Below are positions 1-9,543 of a stretch of 64,000 nucleotides of DNA, one piece after another (positions within the stretch are counted from its first letter, which is position 1; each line of letters begins with the position of its first letter). The DNA is taken from the NCBI GenBank assembly GCA_905235745.1, contig CAJOMN010000004.1:44777-108776 (forward strand), in the 5' to 3' direction. The notes beneath the pieces are model-generated. The model was not told the DNA's origin. It did no database searches and saw nothing but the letters and a program-made list of their open reading frames with translations. The position numbers and the translations under genes were made by a program. The stretch comes from an uncultured Lachnospiraceae bacterium (lineage in GTDB: Bacteria > Bacillota > Clostridia > Lachnospirales > Lachnospiraceae).

Positions 1-577
1 TAACAGGTCGATCGACACATACTCGGAAGAGTCCGGTGATTTTCTCCCGTATTGTTCAACGGTCATTAAAAGAGCCCTGATCGACCATTACAGATCCGAA
101 AGACGGCACGAGCCGGAAATGCCGGTAAGTTCCGATATGCTGACAGGAGACGGAGACTATGAATCCAACCCGGAGCTTCTCGGGGCGATATACCGCGGCA
201 GCACCGAAGATGCCGACAAGGCAGGCCGGGCAGCCGATCTCAGATCGGAGATCATTGAAGTAAACGAACAGCTTATTAAGTACGGCTTTACATTCAGGGA
301 TCTTAAAGATGCGTCTCCGAAAGCCGGCAAGACCAAAACCGCGTGTGCCAGGGCTGTCTCATTTATCCTTGACAATGACGATATGCTCGAAAATGTCGTC
401 GAATATCGCCGGCTTCCGATAAAGGAAATATCCGCCGGAACCGGTGTTGGCAGGAAAATACTTGACCGCCACCGGCGCTATATTATAATGGCGGTCATAA
501 TACTAAACGGGGAATATCCCCTGCTCGCTGACTATCTTATGTACATTAAATTTACGGGGAAGGAGGGATCAGGCTGA
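1..577 (+). CDS. sigI: RNA polymerase sigma factor SigI, C-terminal part (gene starts before the window)
   Basis: The plus-strand frame is open from base 2, so the gene is cut by the window edge; the first in-window ATG (119) is internal. The upstream codons read NRSIDTYSEE...VIKRALIDHYRSERR, matching the region-2 helices of SigI-type sigma-70 factors (a 'VIKRRLIDYIR'-like motif). The C-terminal half carries the conserved SigI effector/HTH segment (EYRRLPIKEISAGTGVGRK, then DRHRRYIIMAVIIL). SigI factors direct RNA polymerase to heat-stress or polysaccharide-sensing regulons and are held by the membrane protein RsgI. The stop overlaps the next start (TGATG, 575-579), so the two genes are translationally coupled, as is standard for sigI-rsgI. 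The target promoters cannot be seen here. Confidence 0.88.
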   Translation, partial: NRSIDTYSEESGDFLPYCSTVIKRALIDHYRSERRHEPEMPVSSDMLTGDGDYESNPELLGAIYRGSTEDADKAGRAADLRSEIIEVNEQLIKYGFTFRDLKDASPKAGKTKTACARAVSFILDNDDMLENVVEYRRLPIKEISAGTGVGRKILDRHRRYIIMAVIILNGEYPLLADYLMYIKFTGKEGSG

Positions 578-1431
578 TGCAGGCCGTAATACTCGACATA
601 ACAGGAAACGAAGCCACGGTAATGACCAGGGCCGGCGACATTATCGGTGTACGCAACAATGGCTATGAAATAGGGCAGGAAATATCAATACCTGTCCGTA
701 CAAAGGCTGCCGCGCACAGATTGGCAGGCATCGCAGCTGCCGCCGCAGTCGTCATGATAAGTCTTGGCGGATACACTTACTACAGTCCGTACGGAACCGT
801 CAGCCTTGATGTCAATCCCTCCATTGAATATACGATCAACAGGTTTGACCGTGTGCTTAATGTAACCGGAGTCAATGATGACGGAGACGATATACTGTCG
901 ATGCTCGGCACGGGAAATCTTGTTCACAGAAACATCGAAGACGCGATCGAAGATACGATCGGGCAGATCGAAGCCGAAGGCTATATTACCGATGAAGACG
1001 GAAACTATGTTGTGCTGACCGCAAATACCGAAAGAGACGATCACACCGATACTCTTCTTGCAAATCTTGATAACAACGTCAAGAAGCGCAAAAACATAAA
1101 GCCCATGTCGTTCAAGGTCTCCAAAGACGAGATAGATGAGGCGCACAAACAGGGAATATCTCCCGGAAAAAAGATGATGGTAGACAGGCTTGAAAGCGTC
1201 TCGGGCGAAACAATAGACAGAAGCGAATGGAACGAGCGAAGCGTCCGCGAAATTGTAAATGAATATGACAGGCTCATGGACAAGGAGCCGCGTCATGAAC
1301 CGCCGGAACCGCCGTTGCCCGAACAGCCGGAGCGGCCCGCCCGGCCGGAAGAAGCGATGCCGCAGCCCCCGCAGGCTCCCGGCGATCCAAACGGGCATCC
1401 CGATGAAATGCCGGAGGGCAGGGATATATGA
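577..1431 (+). CDS. rsgI: RsgI-type membrane anti-sigma factor with proline-rich extracellular tail
   Basis: 284 aa. Residues 1-45 form the small cytoplasmic RsgI_N domain that binds SigI (VILDITGNEATVMTRAGDI). One membrane segment lies at about 49-67. It is followed by the RsgI signature GTVSLDVNPSIEYTIN (73-88); in studied RsgI proteins autoproteolysis occurs at the Asn-Pro bond of this motif, here N80-P81. The periplasmic-type domain runs to about residue 230 and then a Pro/Glu-rich tail (about 238-284). Many clostridial RsgI proteins end in a carbohydrate-binding or glycosidase module; none is visible here, so the sensed signal is unknown and may involve the wall. Start is fixed by the TGATG overlap with sigI. 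It overlaps the downstream peptidase gene by 4 bp (ATGA). Confidence 0.87.
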   Translation: MQAVILDITGNEATVMTRAGDIIGVRNNGYEIGQEISIPVRTKAAAHRLAGIAAAAAVVMISLGGYTYYSPYGTVSLDVNPSIEYTINRFDRVLNVTGVNDDGDDILSMLGTGNLVHRNIEDAIEDTIGQIEAEGYITDEDGNYVVLTANTERDDHTDTLLANLDNNVKKRKNIKPMSFKVSKDEIDEAHKQGISPGKKMMVDRLESVSGETIDRSEWNERSVREIVNEYDRLMDKEPRHEPPEPPLPEQPERPARPEEAMPQPPQAPGDPNGHPDEMPEGRDI

Positions 1432-2012
1432 ACCGCAGCTACCAGGTGATCCGCAGCCGGCGGCGTACCGTAAGCGTTGAGATAACAAAAGATCTGACTG
1501 TCCTTGTACGTGCACCCAAGCGTATGCCGCTTTATGAGATAGACAGGTTTGTCGAAAGCAATTCCAAATGGATCAGTGATCATATCGCAAAAGCAGCAGA
1601 GGAAAAAAAACGGCTCGATATGACCGGGCCGATAAGTGAAGATGATATAGCACGCATGAAGCTTGAGGCGGAATATGTGATCCCGGGAAAGGTCGGGCAC
1701 TACGCCGATATCCTCGGCGTCACATACGGACGCATTACGATCAGGAACCAGAAGACGCTGTGGGGAAGCTGCACAGCCAAAGGCAATCTGTCATTTAACT
1801 GCCTGCTGATGGCAGCACCCGATCACATCAGGGACTACGTGATAGTTCACGAACTGTGCCACCGCCTTCACATGAACCACTCTCGCGAATTCTGGGAATG
1901 CGTATCAAATGTCATCCCCGACTATAAAGACTGCAGAAAGTGGCTCAGGAACGAAGGCGCTGTACTTATTCAGTCGTGTTGTCGTCAACAAGCTTCTGGA
2001 GAGAATCCTTGA
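1428..2012 (+). CDS. YgjP-like zinc metallopeptidase (M48/SprT-related)
   Basis: 194 aa, no signal peptide or membrane segment, so probably cytosolic. The N-terminal half ([24 protein letters not shown]) and the motif [16 protein letters not shown] are typical of YgjP/DUF45 proteins. The zinc site is HELCH (about residues 141-145), followed by NHSREFW. It overlaps rsgI by 4 bp and so probably belongs to the sigI operon. One inference is that it could take part in clearing the RsgI stub, but a cytosolic protease with an unrelated role is equally possible. The last 47 bp overlap the 3' end of the convergent hydrogenase-like gene, so the final 15 residues are also complementary to that gene. Confidence 0.82.
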   Translation: MNRSYQVIRSRRRTVSVEITKDLTVLVRAPKRMPLYEIDRFVESNSKWISDHIAKAAEEKKRLDMTGPISEDDIARMKLEAEYVIPGKVGHYADILGVTYGRITIRNQKTLWGSCTAKGNLSFNCLLMAAPDHIRDYVIVHELCHRLHMNHSREFWECVSNVIPDYKDCRKWLRNEGAVLIQSCCRQQASGENP

Positions 2013-3921
2013 CAACCTCGATTATTTCGGCGATGTTGTGTGTTGAAGCGGACATCTCTTCCGTCGCGGCGGCAAGACTATGTATGCGGCCGTCAACATT
2101 GTCTATAATGGATACGAGTTCCTTTGCCTCATTGTCGATACCCGTGATCGCATCATGAATATTCTTGTTGGCGGTTCCGCTGTTTTCCGCAGTTACCTTG
2201 GAGTCGGCGGCAAGATTGTTGATCTCGTCCGCAACAACGGCGAATCCTCTTCCCGCTTCGCCTGCACGCGCTGCCTCTATCGAAGCATTCAGTGCGAGCA
2301 GATTGGTCTGGTTCGCTATATCTACGACGCGGGAATTGTTGGCGGAAAGCTCGCCGAGATAATCCGTAATACTGCTTATCGATTCGTTGAGTGTACCGGA
2401 AAACTCCGCAACATTCTTTATCTCATTCGAGATCGCAAGGCTTTCATCCGCACTGCTTGTATTGCCCTTTAACATATCGTCTATGGACTCACTGAGCGAC
2501 TGGAACTGAATATTGATATCGCTGATCGTATTCATGATATTCTGACGCTGCTTGTCAAGGAGCGCCCTTTCATGATCTACAAGACCCTGAGCCTCCTGCT
2601 TTTCGGTCTCTACAAGACCCTTCAGATAATGAACGCAATTGGATTTGTGGTTGAATCCGTTATGGATGGCAGTCGCCATATCACGGCATGTATCGTATCC
2701 GCAGCATGAACAGTTGATCTTACGGGATGCTTCCGTTGTCTTGTTCATTTCGGTAAAGATCCTGTCAAACTCTGAATCCGACGGGATCCTCAGTTTGCAG
2801 CTTTGCGACCTGTCGGTATATTTGCGCAGATAATCCGAAAGATTCAGTTTGTCAAACTGCTTGTTAAGTGCTTCCAAACGCTTTTCCGGACTCGCATATC
2901 TTGCCCATGCTCCCTTTTTCTCAAACTTCTTGACGCTTTCCTGGATGGCATGGATATTATAGAAAGGATCATCGGTATCGGTGATCACGGGATCGGTTCC
3001 CGTTCCGCATATACATCCGTTTTCGCAGTTAAGCGCATCTATAAAGAGATACGGTGTTTTGGATGACGTGATCCTGTCTGTGTTTTCCCGCAGATAATGA
3101 TACATACGCTTCTCACCCTCGACCTGACGGATAAACACATCATTGCCAAGCAGCCAGTACACGTTTTCCTTGAGTCCTCCGGGCATCGGATATATCGATC
3201 CGAGACCGTATTCGATCTCATCAGTCACGGGATCTCCCATAAGATGATTGTCATTCATATACTTCATGAGATGGTTGAAAGTAACATTATAGTTGATGTA
3301 CCCGTGGTTGTTCGGATCATCCATCTCCATTTTCTTGGCCATGCACGGGCTGATAAACGCGAGCTTGTCGGAAATCTTCATTTCCTTATGGGCATAGATG
3401 GCCGCACACATAACGGGACTTTGCACCGGGAAAAGCTTCGGAAGAAGCTCGGGAAGATATCTCTCTATATACCCGACGACCGCGGGACACGGCTGCGATA
3501 TTCCGCCGAGATAGTTGTTCTGCTGGATATATTTGATGTATCCCCATGTCGTTATATCCGCTCCGAAAGATACACTGATCATATGATTGACGCCGAGCTT
3601 CTTGAGACCTCCGAGAACCTTTTCGTACTCATCCGGATAATCTGCCTTGAATGCCGGCGCTATAAGGATTGAGATCTTTTCGCCCTTCTTGAGATCTTCG
3701 AAAAATCTTTCCGTATCGTCATAATACTCTCTTGCGCCATGCTCGCACACGTCAAAGCATGCGCCGCACGCTATACACCGCGTACCGTCTACATGAATCT
3801 TGGATTCCGCGCCATATTCCTCATCAGCGGATACATTTGCGCCCATACAGCTGCACGCCCTTATGCATCTGTTACATCCGACGCAGTTGTCATTTGTGTA
3901 AACCAACGTACTTCCTGCCAT
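1966..3921 (-). CDS. [FeFe]-hydrogenase-like sensor fused to a methyl-accepting chemotaxis signalling domain
   Basis: 651 aa, soluble (no membrane segment). Domain order: two 4Fe-4S ferredoxin motifs ([11 protein letters not shown] at 13-23; [11 protein letters not shown] at 49-59); an Fe-hydrogenase large-subunit H-cluster domain (about 80-370); a small Fe-S domain with cysteines 404, 406, 407, 412 and 429; a coiled coil; and an MCP signalling hairpin (about 480-640, tip [27 protein letters not shown]). H-cluster ligand loops are present in the variant form known from putative sensory hydrogenases: QPCPAVV (C145), SPCMAKK (C193), NCENGCICG (C299, C303), with PGGLKEN in place of GGVMEAA. It probably senses H2 or redox state and signals to CheA/CheW; no che gene is in the window. 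Start ATG 3921 is preceded by GGAGGG. It overlaps the peptidase gene by 47 bp tail to tail. Confidence 0.85.
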   Translation of the reverse strand: MAGSTLVYTNDNCVGCNRCIRACSCMGANVSADEEYGAESKIHVDGTRCIACGACFDVCEHGAREYYDDTERFFEDLKKGEKISILIAPAFKADYPDEYEKVLGGLKKLGVNHMISVSFGADITTWGYIKYIQQNNYLGGISQPCPAVVGYIERYLPELLPKLFPVQSPVMCAAIYAHKEMKISDKLAFISPCMAKKMEMDDPNNHGYINYNVTFNHLMKYMNDNHLMGDPVTDEIEYGLGSIYPMPGGLKENVYWLLGNDVFIRQVEGEKRMYHYLRENTDRITSSKTPYLFIDALNCENGCICGTGTDPVITDTDDPFYNIHAIQESVKKFEKKGAWARYASPEKRLEALNKQFDKLNLSDYLRKYTDRSQSCKLRIPSDSEFDRIFTEMNKTTEASRKINCSCCGYDTCRDMATAIHNGFNHKSNCVHYLKGLVETEKQEAQGLVDHERALLDKQRQNIMNTISDINIQFQSLSESIDDMLKGNTSSADESLAISNEIKNVAEFSGTLNESISSITDYLGELSANNSRVVDIANQTNLLALNASIEAARAGEAGRGFAVVADEINNLAADSKVTAENSGTANKNIHDAITGIDNEAKELVSIIDNVDGRIHSLAAATEEMSASTHNIAEIIEVVKDSLQKLVDDNTTE

Positions 3922-3970
3922 ACAATCATCCCTCCGATCTTAACCTTTACACGGTCAAGTATTCTTGAAT

Positions 3971-3979
3971 ATTATATCA
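3971..3979 (-). promoter_or_regulatory. Extended -10 promoter of the hydrogenase-MCP gene
   Basis: On the minus strand this reads TGATATAAT, an extended -10 element, about 50 bp upstream of the start codon. No good -35 box lies at the expected distance. The predicted leader is about 40 nt. Confidence 0.5.
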
Positions 3980-4196
3980 CGTCATCCGGGTATTGCACCT
4001 TTTTTTTCAGTTTAAACATGCACAAATTGCTTTATGGATCCTGTGCTGTCGCCGGAAGCCGTAATATCTTCTAATGCGACGCAAAATATGGTAATATGAT
4101 ATCCGTATTGTAATAAAAGAATTATAAGAAGTCCCGAGCGGATCCCGAATATTTGCCGCGAAGTCATAAACGATTATAAAAGGAAGCGTTAAACAT

Positions 4197-5837
4197 ATGC
4201 CGAAAGACAATACTCAATATCAGAAAACCGTATCATGGAGGAAGATCATCGCAACTGTTGCCGGTGCCGGTATATTTGCACTCGGTATCGCGGCTGCCCT
4301 CTTTTATATATACAAAAGATGCAGAGGAGAATATAACGCCGATTTTACCGACACATTGCTGTGGGCAGATGCCTCGGTAAGAAGCGGGAAATACTGCGAC
4401 AGTGATTACTGGTACGCGTATTTTCTCCCGTTCTCCGGAATCCCCATAATGATCCCGATAGTTAAGATCTTCGGTCTGACATATTTCTCGCATCAGCTCG
4501 GAATGACTGTGTTTGTGCTGATATTTGCTGCATCCGTACTTGCCTTCTTTAAAAGCGCCGATTGCACATACAGCGAGGCTTTTGCGCTCTCGGGTCTTAC
4601 ACTCATATTCATGTGCGCTTCTCAGGTGACCCGGATGATTTTCTACGGGCATATTATCCATTACAGTCTTGTCATCGTGTTTATGTGCATCTCATTCTGC
4701 CTGCTGAAAAGATCGACGGTATTTGAAACAACCGGTGACGGTATGATCTCAACAAGAGCATATATATACACTGCAATAATAGCCGTCTGGCTCATACTTT
4801 GCACAACGAACGGAATGGCAACCTTCATCCTGTACTTTGTACCGTTTGTCTTATGTATTGTTATAGAACGGTTCCTCGATCGCAGGCCCATAACATACAA
4901 AGGCGACCGCACACTGATACATACGGTCGCACTCTTTGCGGCAGCGGGTCTTGCAGGTTTTGCGATAAAGCTGATATTCTTCGCAAGCAGCGAATATGAA
5001 GATTCCATCACCGCACTGCTTCCGTCCGACGGCTGGGTATGGAAGCAGAGCCCGTTCCTTCTCGAATGGATCAAGGTTCTGTGCGGCGAATCAGCTTCCG
5101 ATGTGCAGATGATGACCTTTGACGGCATCAGGATGCTTGTGATGTACTTTCTGGCGCTTGTTATACTGATCGTTCCTGTTATCGCGGCATTTTCCTACAG
5201 AAAGATCACGAGCCGTATGCTGCGTCTGCTGATACTGTATTACCTGACAATGTTTGCCACAACGCTGCTGACCTATTCGGTCAGTTATGCCCTCGTATCA
5301 AACTGGCGTCTTGCCCACCTTGTATGTGCAGCTGTCATGACAACGCTGTTGTATACTCTGTATATGCTAAAATCTCATCAATGCGTCCGCTGGTTCGTAC
5401 CTCTTGTTCCCGTTATCGCCGTATGCGCTCTGATATGCCTGCTTACGGTAAAGAATCTTCCTTCGGCATTAAATACGAACGAGACCGACCAGCTCATAGA
5501 AATCTACAGGGAAAACGGGCTCGTGCGCGGCTATTCATCATCATTCTGGAACTCAACCAACTCCGCGAACGTACTGAGCGACGGTCAGATAACGGTCAGC
5601 CCGATATTCATATGGCCCGACGGAAGCTACGAGGTCAGGCGCTATCAGTCATACCCGGCGGAATATGAGAATGTCCCCGGAGTCGACCGTTATTTTGTTG
5701 TAGTTGATTCAAGTGATATGGAATACGCTGCGGATACACTTGGAAGCCATAAGATCGACGAGATCAAATTCCAGGACGACTTGTACATATGGGTGTTTGA
5801 CCGGAACATATTCAAAGATCTTGAGCCTGTATTCTGA
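4197..5837 (+). CDS. Polytopic membrane protein, GT-C glycosyltransferase-like topology
   Basis: 546 aa. About ten to eleven hydrophobic segments span residues 15-420, followed by a hydrophilic C-terminal domain of about 120 aa. The first extracytoplasmic loop holds NADFTDTLLWADASVRSG; an acidic first loop of this kind is usual in GT-C enzymes that use lipid-linked sugars. I do not recognise a specific family, so the function is unassigned; a role in making or decorating surface polysaccharide is inference only. The start has an AAGGAAG ribosome site about 10 nt upstream. The next gene begins 13 nt after the stop and has a similar architecture, which suggests an operon. Confidence 0.7.
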   Translation: MPKDNTQYQKTVSWRKIIATVAGAGIFALGIAAALFYIYKRCRGEYNADFTDTLLWADASVRSGKYCDSDYWYAYFLPFSGIPIMIPIVKIFGLTYFSHQLGMTVFVLIFAASVLAFFKSADCTYSEAFALSGLTLIFMCASQVTRMIFYGHIIHYSLVIVFMCISFCLLKRSTVFETTGDGMISTRAYIYTAIIAVWLILCTTNGMATFILYFVPFVLCIVIERFLDRRPITYKGDRTLIHTVALFAAAGLAGFAIKLIFFASSEYEDSITALLPSDGWVWKQSPFLLEWIKVLCGESASDVQMMTFDGIRMLVMYFLALVILIVPVIAAFSYRKITSRMLRLLILYYLTMFATTLLTYSVSYALVSNWRLAHLVCAAVMTTLLYTLYMLKSHQCVRWFVPLVPVIAVCALICLLTVKNLPSALNTNETDQLIEIYRENGLVRGYSSSFWNSTNSANVLSDGQITVSPIFIWPDGSYEVRRYQSYPAEYENVPGVDRYFVVVDSSDMEYAADTLGSHKIDEIKFQDDLYIWVFDRNIFKDLEPVF

Positions 5838-5850
5838 AAGGAAACTGCAT

Positions 5851-7608
5851 TTGAAACGATTATACTATACCGGTATTGTCTGCATATTGCTGTGTGCGCT
5901 GACACTTACGGATTCACGCGCTCTCTTTGGTCCCTATCTTCTGGCAGCCGTTTATGCGCTGTACTGCCTGCGCTGCAATCATGCAAACGGTGCCGGCATT
6001 AGTTCTCGCTCCTGTTGGATAATAAACGCGGCGGCATTTATAGCGGCTGTCTTTATAACGCTTGCCAACTACGGAATCTGGCAGCATCCCGTATCTTCCG
6101 AGATAAGAACGGCTGCATTTGTAAGATTCTGCCAGTTTGCCTATATCATTATCATCATGGCAGGCACGTTCTTTTCCGTTTGGAACATACTGTATTACGT
6201 TTCCTTCAACCGGTGCGGATCATCTGCGGATAAAGCCTTGGCCGGATACAGATATTTCCTTGTCCCGTTCTGTGTGATCCTCTGTGTATATACCACTGTC
6301 TGGATCGGATGCTATTTCCCGGCTCTTATGTCGCTTGACTCGATAGATCAGGTCAGGCAGATATTCACAGGCGTATATTCCAACCATCAGCCTTATTATC
6401 ACACGCAGTTTCTCGGTATATTCATCCGTCCGGCTCCGGCATTTTCCGGAATCAATACCGGCGTTGCGGTCTATGCCTTCTTTCAGATACTTGTCATGGC
6501 TGCAACTTTTGCTTTCGTGATACTTACAATGTCTCAGCTTGGGTTTACGCGGCGTATCTGCATCATTTCAACCATATGGTATGCCGTTATGCCGTTTCAT
6601 ATTATGTATTCCTTTACGGTGTGGAAGGATGTTCTGTTTGGCGCAAGCGTTACTCTCATGATAGTTTTCTTTGTCAGACTGATGAACGATATCGGCCACT
6701 CCCCTGTAAACTATACCGGTTTTGCCGTATCCTCGCTTGTCATGTGCATACTTCGCAGCAACGGACTGTTTGCATTTATAATCGTATTTGCTGCCTGTGT
6801 GCTGCTTATCCGGCGTAACACGAAGCTTATCGTCATCATGCTTGCGACAATCGTTCTGGGATTTGTCCTCAAACATCCGGTTCTTGACAGCCTTAATGTA
6901 ACGCCTCCCGATACCGTCGAATCACTCAGCATACCGCTCCAGCAGATCGCGAGAGTAGTCTTTGAAGGCGGAAACATGACCGCGGAGGATATGCAGTTTC
7001 TGTCGGAAATAATGGATGTTACTGCAATCGCCGATAACTATGATCCCGATATTTCGGATCCGATCAAAAATATGATAAGAGATTACGGTAATCAGGAGTA
7101 CCTTTCCGCCCATATGGGTGATTTTCTCCGCATGTATGTACGCACGATAGTCCACAATCCGATGACCGCCGTTACGGCATGGGTAGACAGTACATGCGGA
7201 TACTGGAATTCGGGATATGACTACTGGGTATGGTATTGGGATATCGAGCAGAATGAATTCGGCATATCAAGGCATGTTGCAAGCGAAAAGATGCTGCACT
7301 TCATGGACGAGTACCTGTGGCTGTTCTACAACAATCGTGTACTTCAGCTCTTCACATGTATCGGAATGCATGTATGGTTCGTCCTCGTGATCTTTGCCGG
7401 ATATATCGCGCACAACAACCGCACCGGCATCATCGCATGCATGCCAATACTTGCCATACTGCTGTCGCTTCTCATATCAGCGCCGGTATACTCTGAATTC
7501 CGTTATATGTATGCAATGTTCTGCGCTCTTCCCGTACTCGGGGGAATCACCGACGAAAAACGCGCAATTGCAGCAAAGGAGGCAGCCAATGAAGATAACA
7601 TGCAATAA
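5851..7608 (+). CDS. Polytopic membrane protein resembling DUF6020-type putative glycosyltransferases
   Basis: About 585 aa from a TTG start at 5851, chosen because AAAGGAAA sits just upstream and it follows the previous stop by 13 nt; the frame stays open further upstream but inside the previous gene. There are about 11-12 membrane segments. The loop near residue 165-195 reads PALMSLDSIDQVRQIF...SNHQPYYHTQFLG, which resembles the 'S.D...Q...NHHP...T' signature of DUF6020 and related GT-C-like families. A second soluble loop (about 350-450) precedes the last membrane segments. Function is unproven; transfer of a sugar or other group to a cell-surface acceptor is an inference from topology. 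It overlaps the following gene by 20 bp. Confidence 0.65.
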   Translation: MKRLYYTGIVCILLCALTLTDSRALFGPYLLAAVYALYCLRCNHANGAGISSRSCWIINAAAFIAAVFITLANYGIWQHPVSSEIRTAAFVRFCQFAYIIIIMAGTFFSVWNILYYVSFNRCGSSADKALAGYRYFLVPFCVILCVYTTVWIGCYFPALMSLDSIDQVRQIFTGVYSNHQPYYHTQFLGIFIRPAPAFSGINTGVAVYAFFQILVMAATFAFVILTMSQLGFTRRICIISTIWYAVMPFHIMYSFTVWKDVLFGASVTLMIVFFVRLMNDIGHSPVNYTGFAVSSLVMCILRSNGLFAFIIVFAACVLLIRRNTKLIVIMLATIVLGFVLKHPVLDSLNVTPPDTVESLSIPLQQIARVVFEGGNMTAEDMQFLSEIMDVTAIADNYDPDISDPIKNMIRDYGNQEYLSAHMGDFLRMYVRTIVHNPMTAVTAWVDSTCGYWNSGYDYWVWYWDIEQNEFGISRHVASEKMLHFMDEYLWLFYNNRVLQLFTCIGMHVWFVLVIFAGYIAHNNRTGIIACMPILAILLSLLISAPVYSEFRYMYAMFCALPVLGGITDEKRAIAAKEAANEDNMQ

Positions 7609-8557
7609 CACCTACAAAACCGATGAACAGATACTGAATCAGACCGTTTTCGAGAAATACGGCTACAGTTCCCCCTCATCGGAACGGGAGATCATCTGCC
7701 TTGCCCAGACGGGCAACAAGGCTGCGCTAAAATCATACGCCGACCTTCTCTTCTACGGCAAACTGAACTGCCACGGCAATTACAAAAAGGCATTCCCCCT
7801 GTACTGCGAGGCGGCCGGTATAACATTCGGCGGGGACGGGATCGAGTGCACCGGAGACGGGACTCCTCTTGCATACTATTCTATCGGATACTATCTTGTG
7901 AACTATAGATGCGAATCCATACTCAAAAGATGCGAAACAATAGATGAGATAGAGAACCTGACGAGGGAAGAGAGATTAAGCCTTGCAATGGATCTTGCCA
8001 TAGGAACCATAACAGTCACAAGATCCCCTGCCGCAGTCAATCTTATCGGCAGGATAATCAATGAGATCCCGGCGCTCTCATCAAGACTTGCCGGGTTCGA
8101 TGATATGTCATGTGCGGAAGAATGCTTCGAATGCGCCGCAGAGGAAGGATATGTATATGCATGTAACAATCTCGCGGCAGGAGAGGCTGATATGATCGTT
8201 CGCGGAAGCGGCGATATAGATGAACACGTCAATAATTATATCCACTTTATGACGATCTCGGCTGACAGATATGAACCTTATGCCGCCAACCGTCTGGGGC
8301 TGTTCTATATGACCGGCGAAGTGCGCTCATCTTCGGGAGATACTGTTCATCTGCGCGAATACATCAACACATCATTTGCCAGGAAATACTTTCTCAAAGC
8401 AACGGTATATCCCGACAGGAACAGCGCGTGGGCATATTTCAATCTGATCAAATATTTTCACAAGGATTACGATTCCAATATTGAACTTCTCAATGAACAC
8501 ATGGACTGCATCAAAGAGCTGAATCCCGTTGTGTATGATGAGGCAATAGAACTGTAG
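7589..8557 (+). CDS. Sel1/TPR-like repeat protein
   Basis: About 322 aa from ATG 7589, which has a strong AAAGGAGG 6 nt upstream (7575-7582); an ORF start further upstream lies inside the preceding membrane protein and has no such site. Helical repeats of the Sel1 type are visible, for example ALKSYADLLFYGKLN...NYKKAFPLYCEAA near the N-terminus and EPYAANRLGLFYMTGEV...ARKYFLKA near the C-terminus. There is no signal peptide. Such proteins serve as protein-protein scaffolds. Overlap with the upstream membrane protein suggests a partner role for it, which is inference. Confidence 0.68.
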   Translation: MKITCNNTYKTDEQILNQTVFEKYGYSSPSSEREIICLAQTGNKAALKSYADLLFYGKLNCHGNYKKAFPLYCEAAGITFGGDGIECTGDGTPLAYYSIGYYLVNYRCESILKRCETIDEIENLTREERLSLAMDLAIGTITVTRSPAAVNLIGRIINEIPALSSRLAGFDDMSCAEECFECAAEEGYVYACNNLAAGEADMIVRGSGDIDEHVNNYIHFMTISADRYEPYAANRLGLFYMTGEVRSSSGDTVHLREYINTSFARKYFLKATVYPDRNSAWAYFNLIKYFHKDYDSNIELLNEHMDCIKELNPVVYDEAIEL

Positions 8558-8573
8558 GCAGAGCCCCGGCAAT

Positions 8574-8897
8574 CTATATCCTGAATCCGTAATACCTGTA
8601 CTGCTCGATCTTTTCCTGATAATCGGACAGTTTGATCGCACCGATCAATACCGCAAATGCGGTTCCGGTCACAACGACAGCCGCCGTCCCGATGATCTGG
8701 GGCGACGCCATGTGCGCTACAAGAACTGCGGCAAATGCGATCGCCGATGTCTCGCACAGTCTCATCAGAAGATCGACCGTGTCCTGTTTGATCCTGGGCA
8801 GCCTTGCGGGTGCAAACACAACGTTTATAAATGTTTTTCTGACCCGCCTGGCCACCCTTCTGCGATAATGTCCCCCTCTTTTACTCCCTGTACTCAT
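8574..8897 (-). CDS. Small basic two-helix membrane protein, unknown function
   Basis: 107 aa. A basic N-terminus (RRRVARRVRK) is followed by two hydrophobic stretches (about 45-65 and 68-88). The start ATG 8897 has AAAGGGGAACA immediately upstream. It lies 26 bp downstream of the tetR stop on the same strand and converges with the Sel1 gene. Family not recognised. It may be cotranscribed with the TetR regulator. Confidence 0.5.
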   Translation of the reverse strand: MSTGSKRGGHYRRRVARRVRKTFINVVFAPARLPRIKQDTVDLLMRLCETSAIAFAAVLVAHMASPQIIGTAAVVVTGTAFAVLIGAIKLSDYQEKIEQYRYYGFRI

Positions 8898-8923
8898 TGT
8901 TCCCCTTTTTCCTTATCAATTAT

Positions 8924-9475
8924 TTATACTTCCCTTATAAATCCCTCATAAGCTTTTGTGATATACGTCCTGATCTCCCTGTCCGTAAAATCGACCCTGT
9001 TCCCCGCTATAAGAGCCGCCATACCGTGTACGAACATCCAGAACATTGTAAAAAGCTCCTGATCCTTCCTGTCGGAACTGCCGGTATTACATATCTTCTT
9101 CCTTATCTTTTCCCCTTCTTCCGTCTTTAAGAATTCAGATATGGTCTGCGTTCCGAAATCGTCAACCGATGCTATGAGCCGGAACAGATTCTTCTCGTTC
9201 CTCGCAAAATCTATGTAGGATAATGCAAGTCCCATATACGCCGGCGTCCTGCTCCTTGAAGAAAGCATCTGCTCTATCAGATAATCCGTGCTCATATAGA
9301 ACAGATCGCACCGAAGCTCGTCCATGTTCTCATACGCCCGGAATATCGGCTGGGTAGAACATCCGAGCCGCTGCGCGAGCTTTCTTGCCGTAACCTCTGA
9401 AAAACCGTATTCTCTTGTCATTTCAAAGGCGGTCGTCTCGATCATTGCCTTTGAAACCTTCTCCTTCGGAGGCAT
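8924..9475 (-). CDS. TetR/AcrR-family transcriptional regulator
   Basis: 183 aa. The N-terminal HTH is clear: AFEMTREYGFSEVTARKLAQRLGCSTQPIFRAYENMDEL (about 16-54). The remainder is a ligand-binding helical domain typical of TetR proteins. The start ATG 9475 follows AAAGGTGAGAG. The only gene immediately downstream is the small membrane protein at 8574-8897, a plausible target. Upstream lies a seven-copy 13-bp repeat array (9544-9634), a candidate operator. The ligand is unknown. Confidence 0.85.
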   Translation of the reverse strand: MPPKEKVSKAMIETTAFEMTREYGFSEVTARKLAQRLGCSTQPIFRAYENMDELRCDLFYMSTDYLIEQMLSSRSRTPAYMGLALSYIDFARNEKNLFRLIASVDDFGTQTISEFLKTEEGEKIRKKICNTGSSDRKDQELFTMFWMFVHGMAALIAGNRVDFTDREIRTYITKAYEGFIREV

Positions 9476-9543
9476 CTCTCACCTTTCCACAGGTATGCGG
9501 CCACATTTACAGCGAATGGATCTGATCCGTTTACTATAACACT

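Noticed and set aside
685..1515. 276-codon minus-strand open frame opposite rsgI
   Set aside because: It is the antisense shadow of rsgI; the rsgI frame has recognisable family motifs and operon overlaps.
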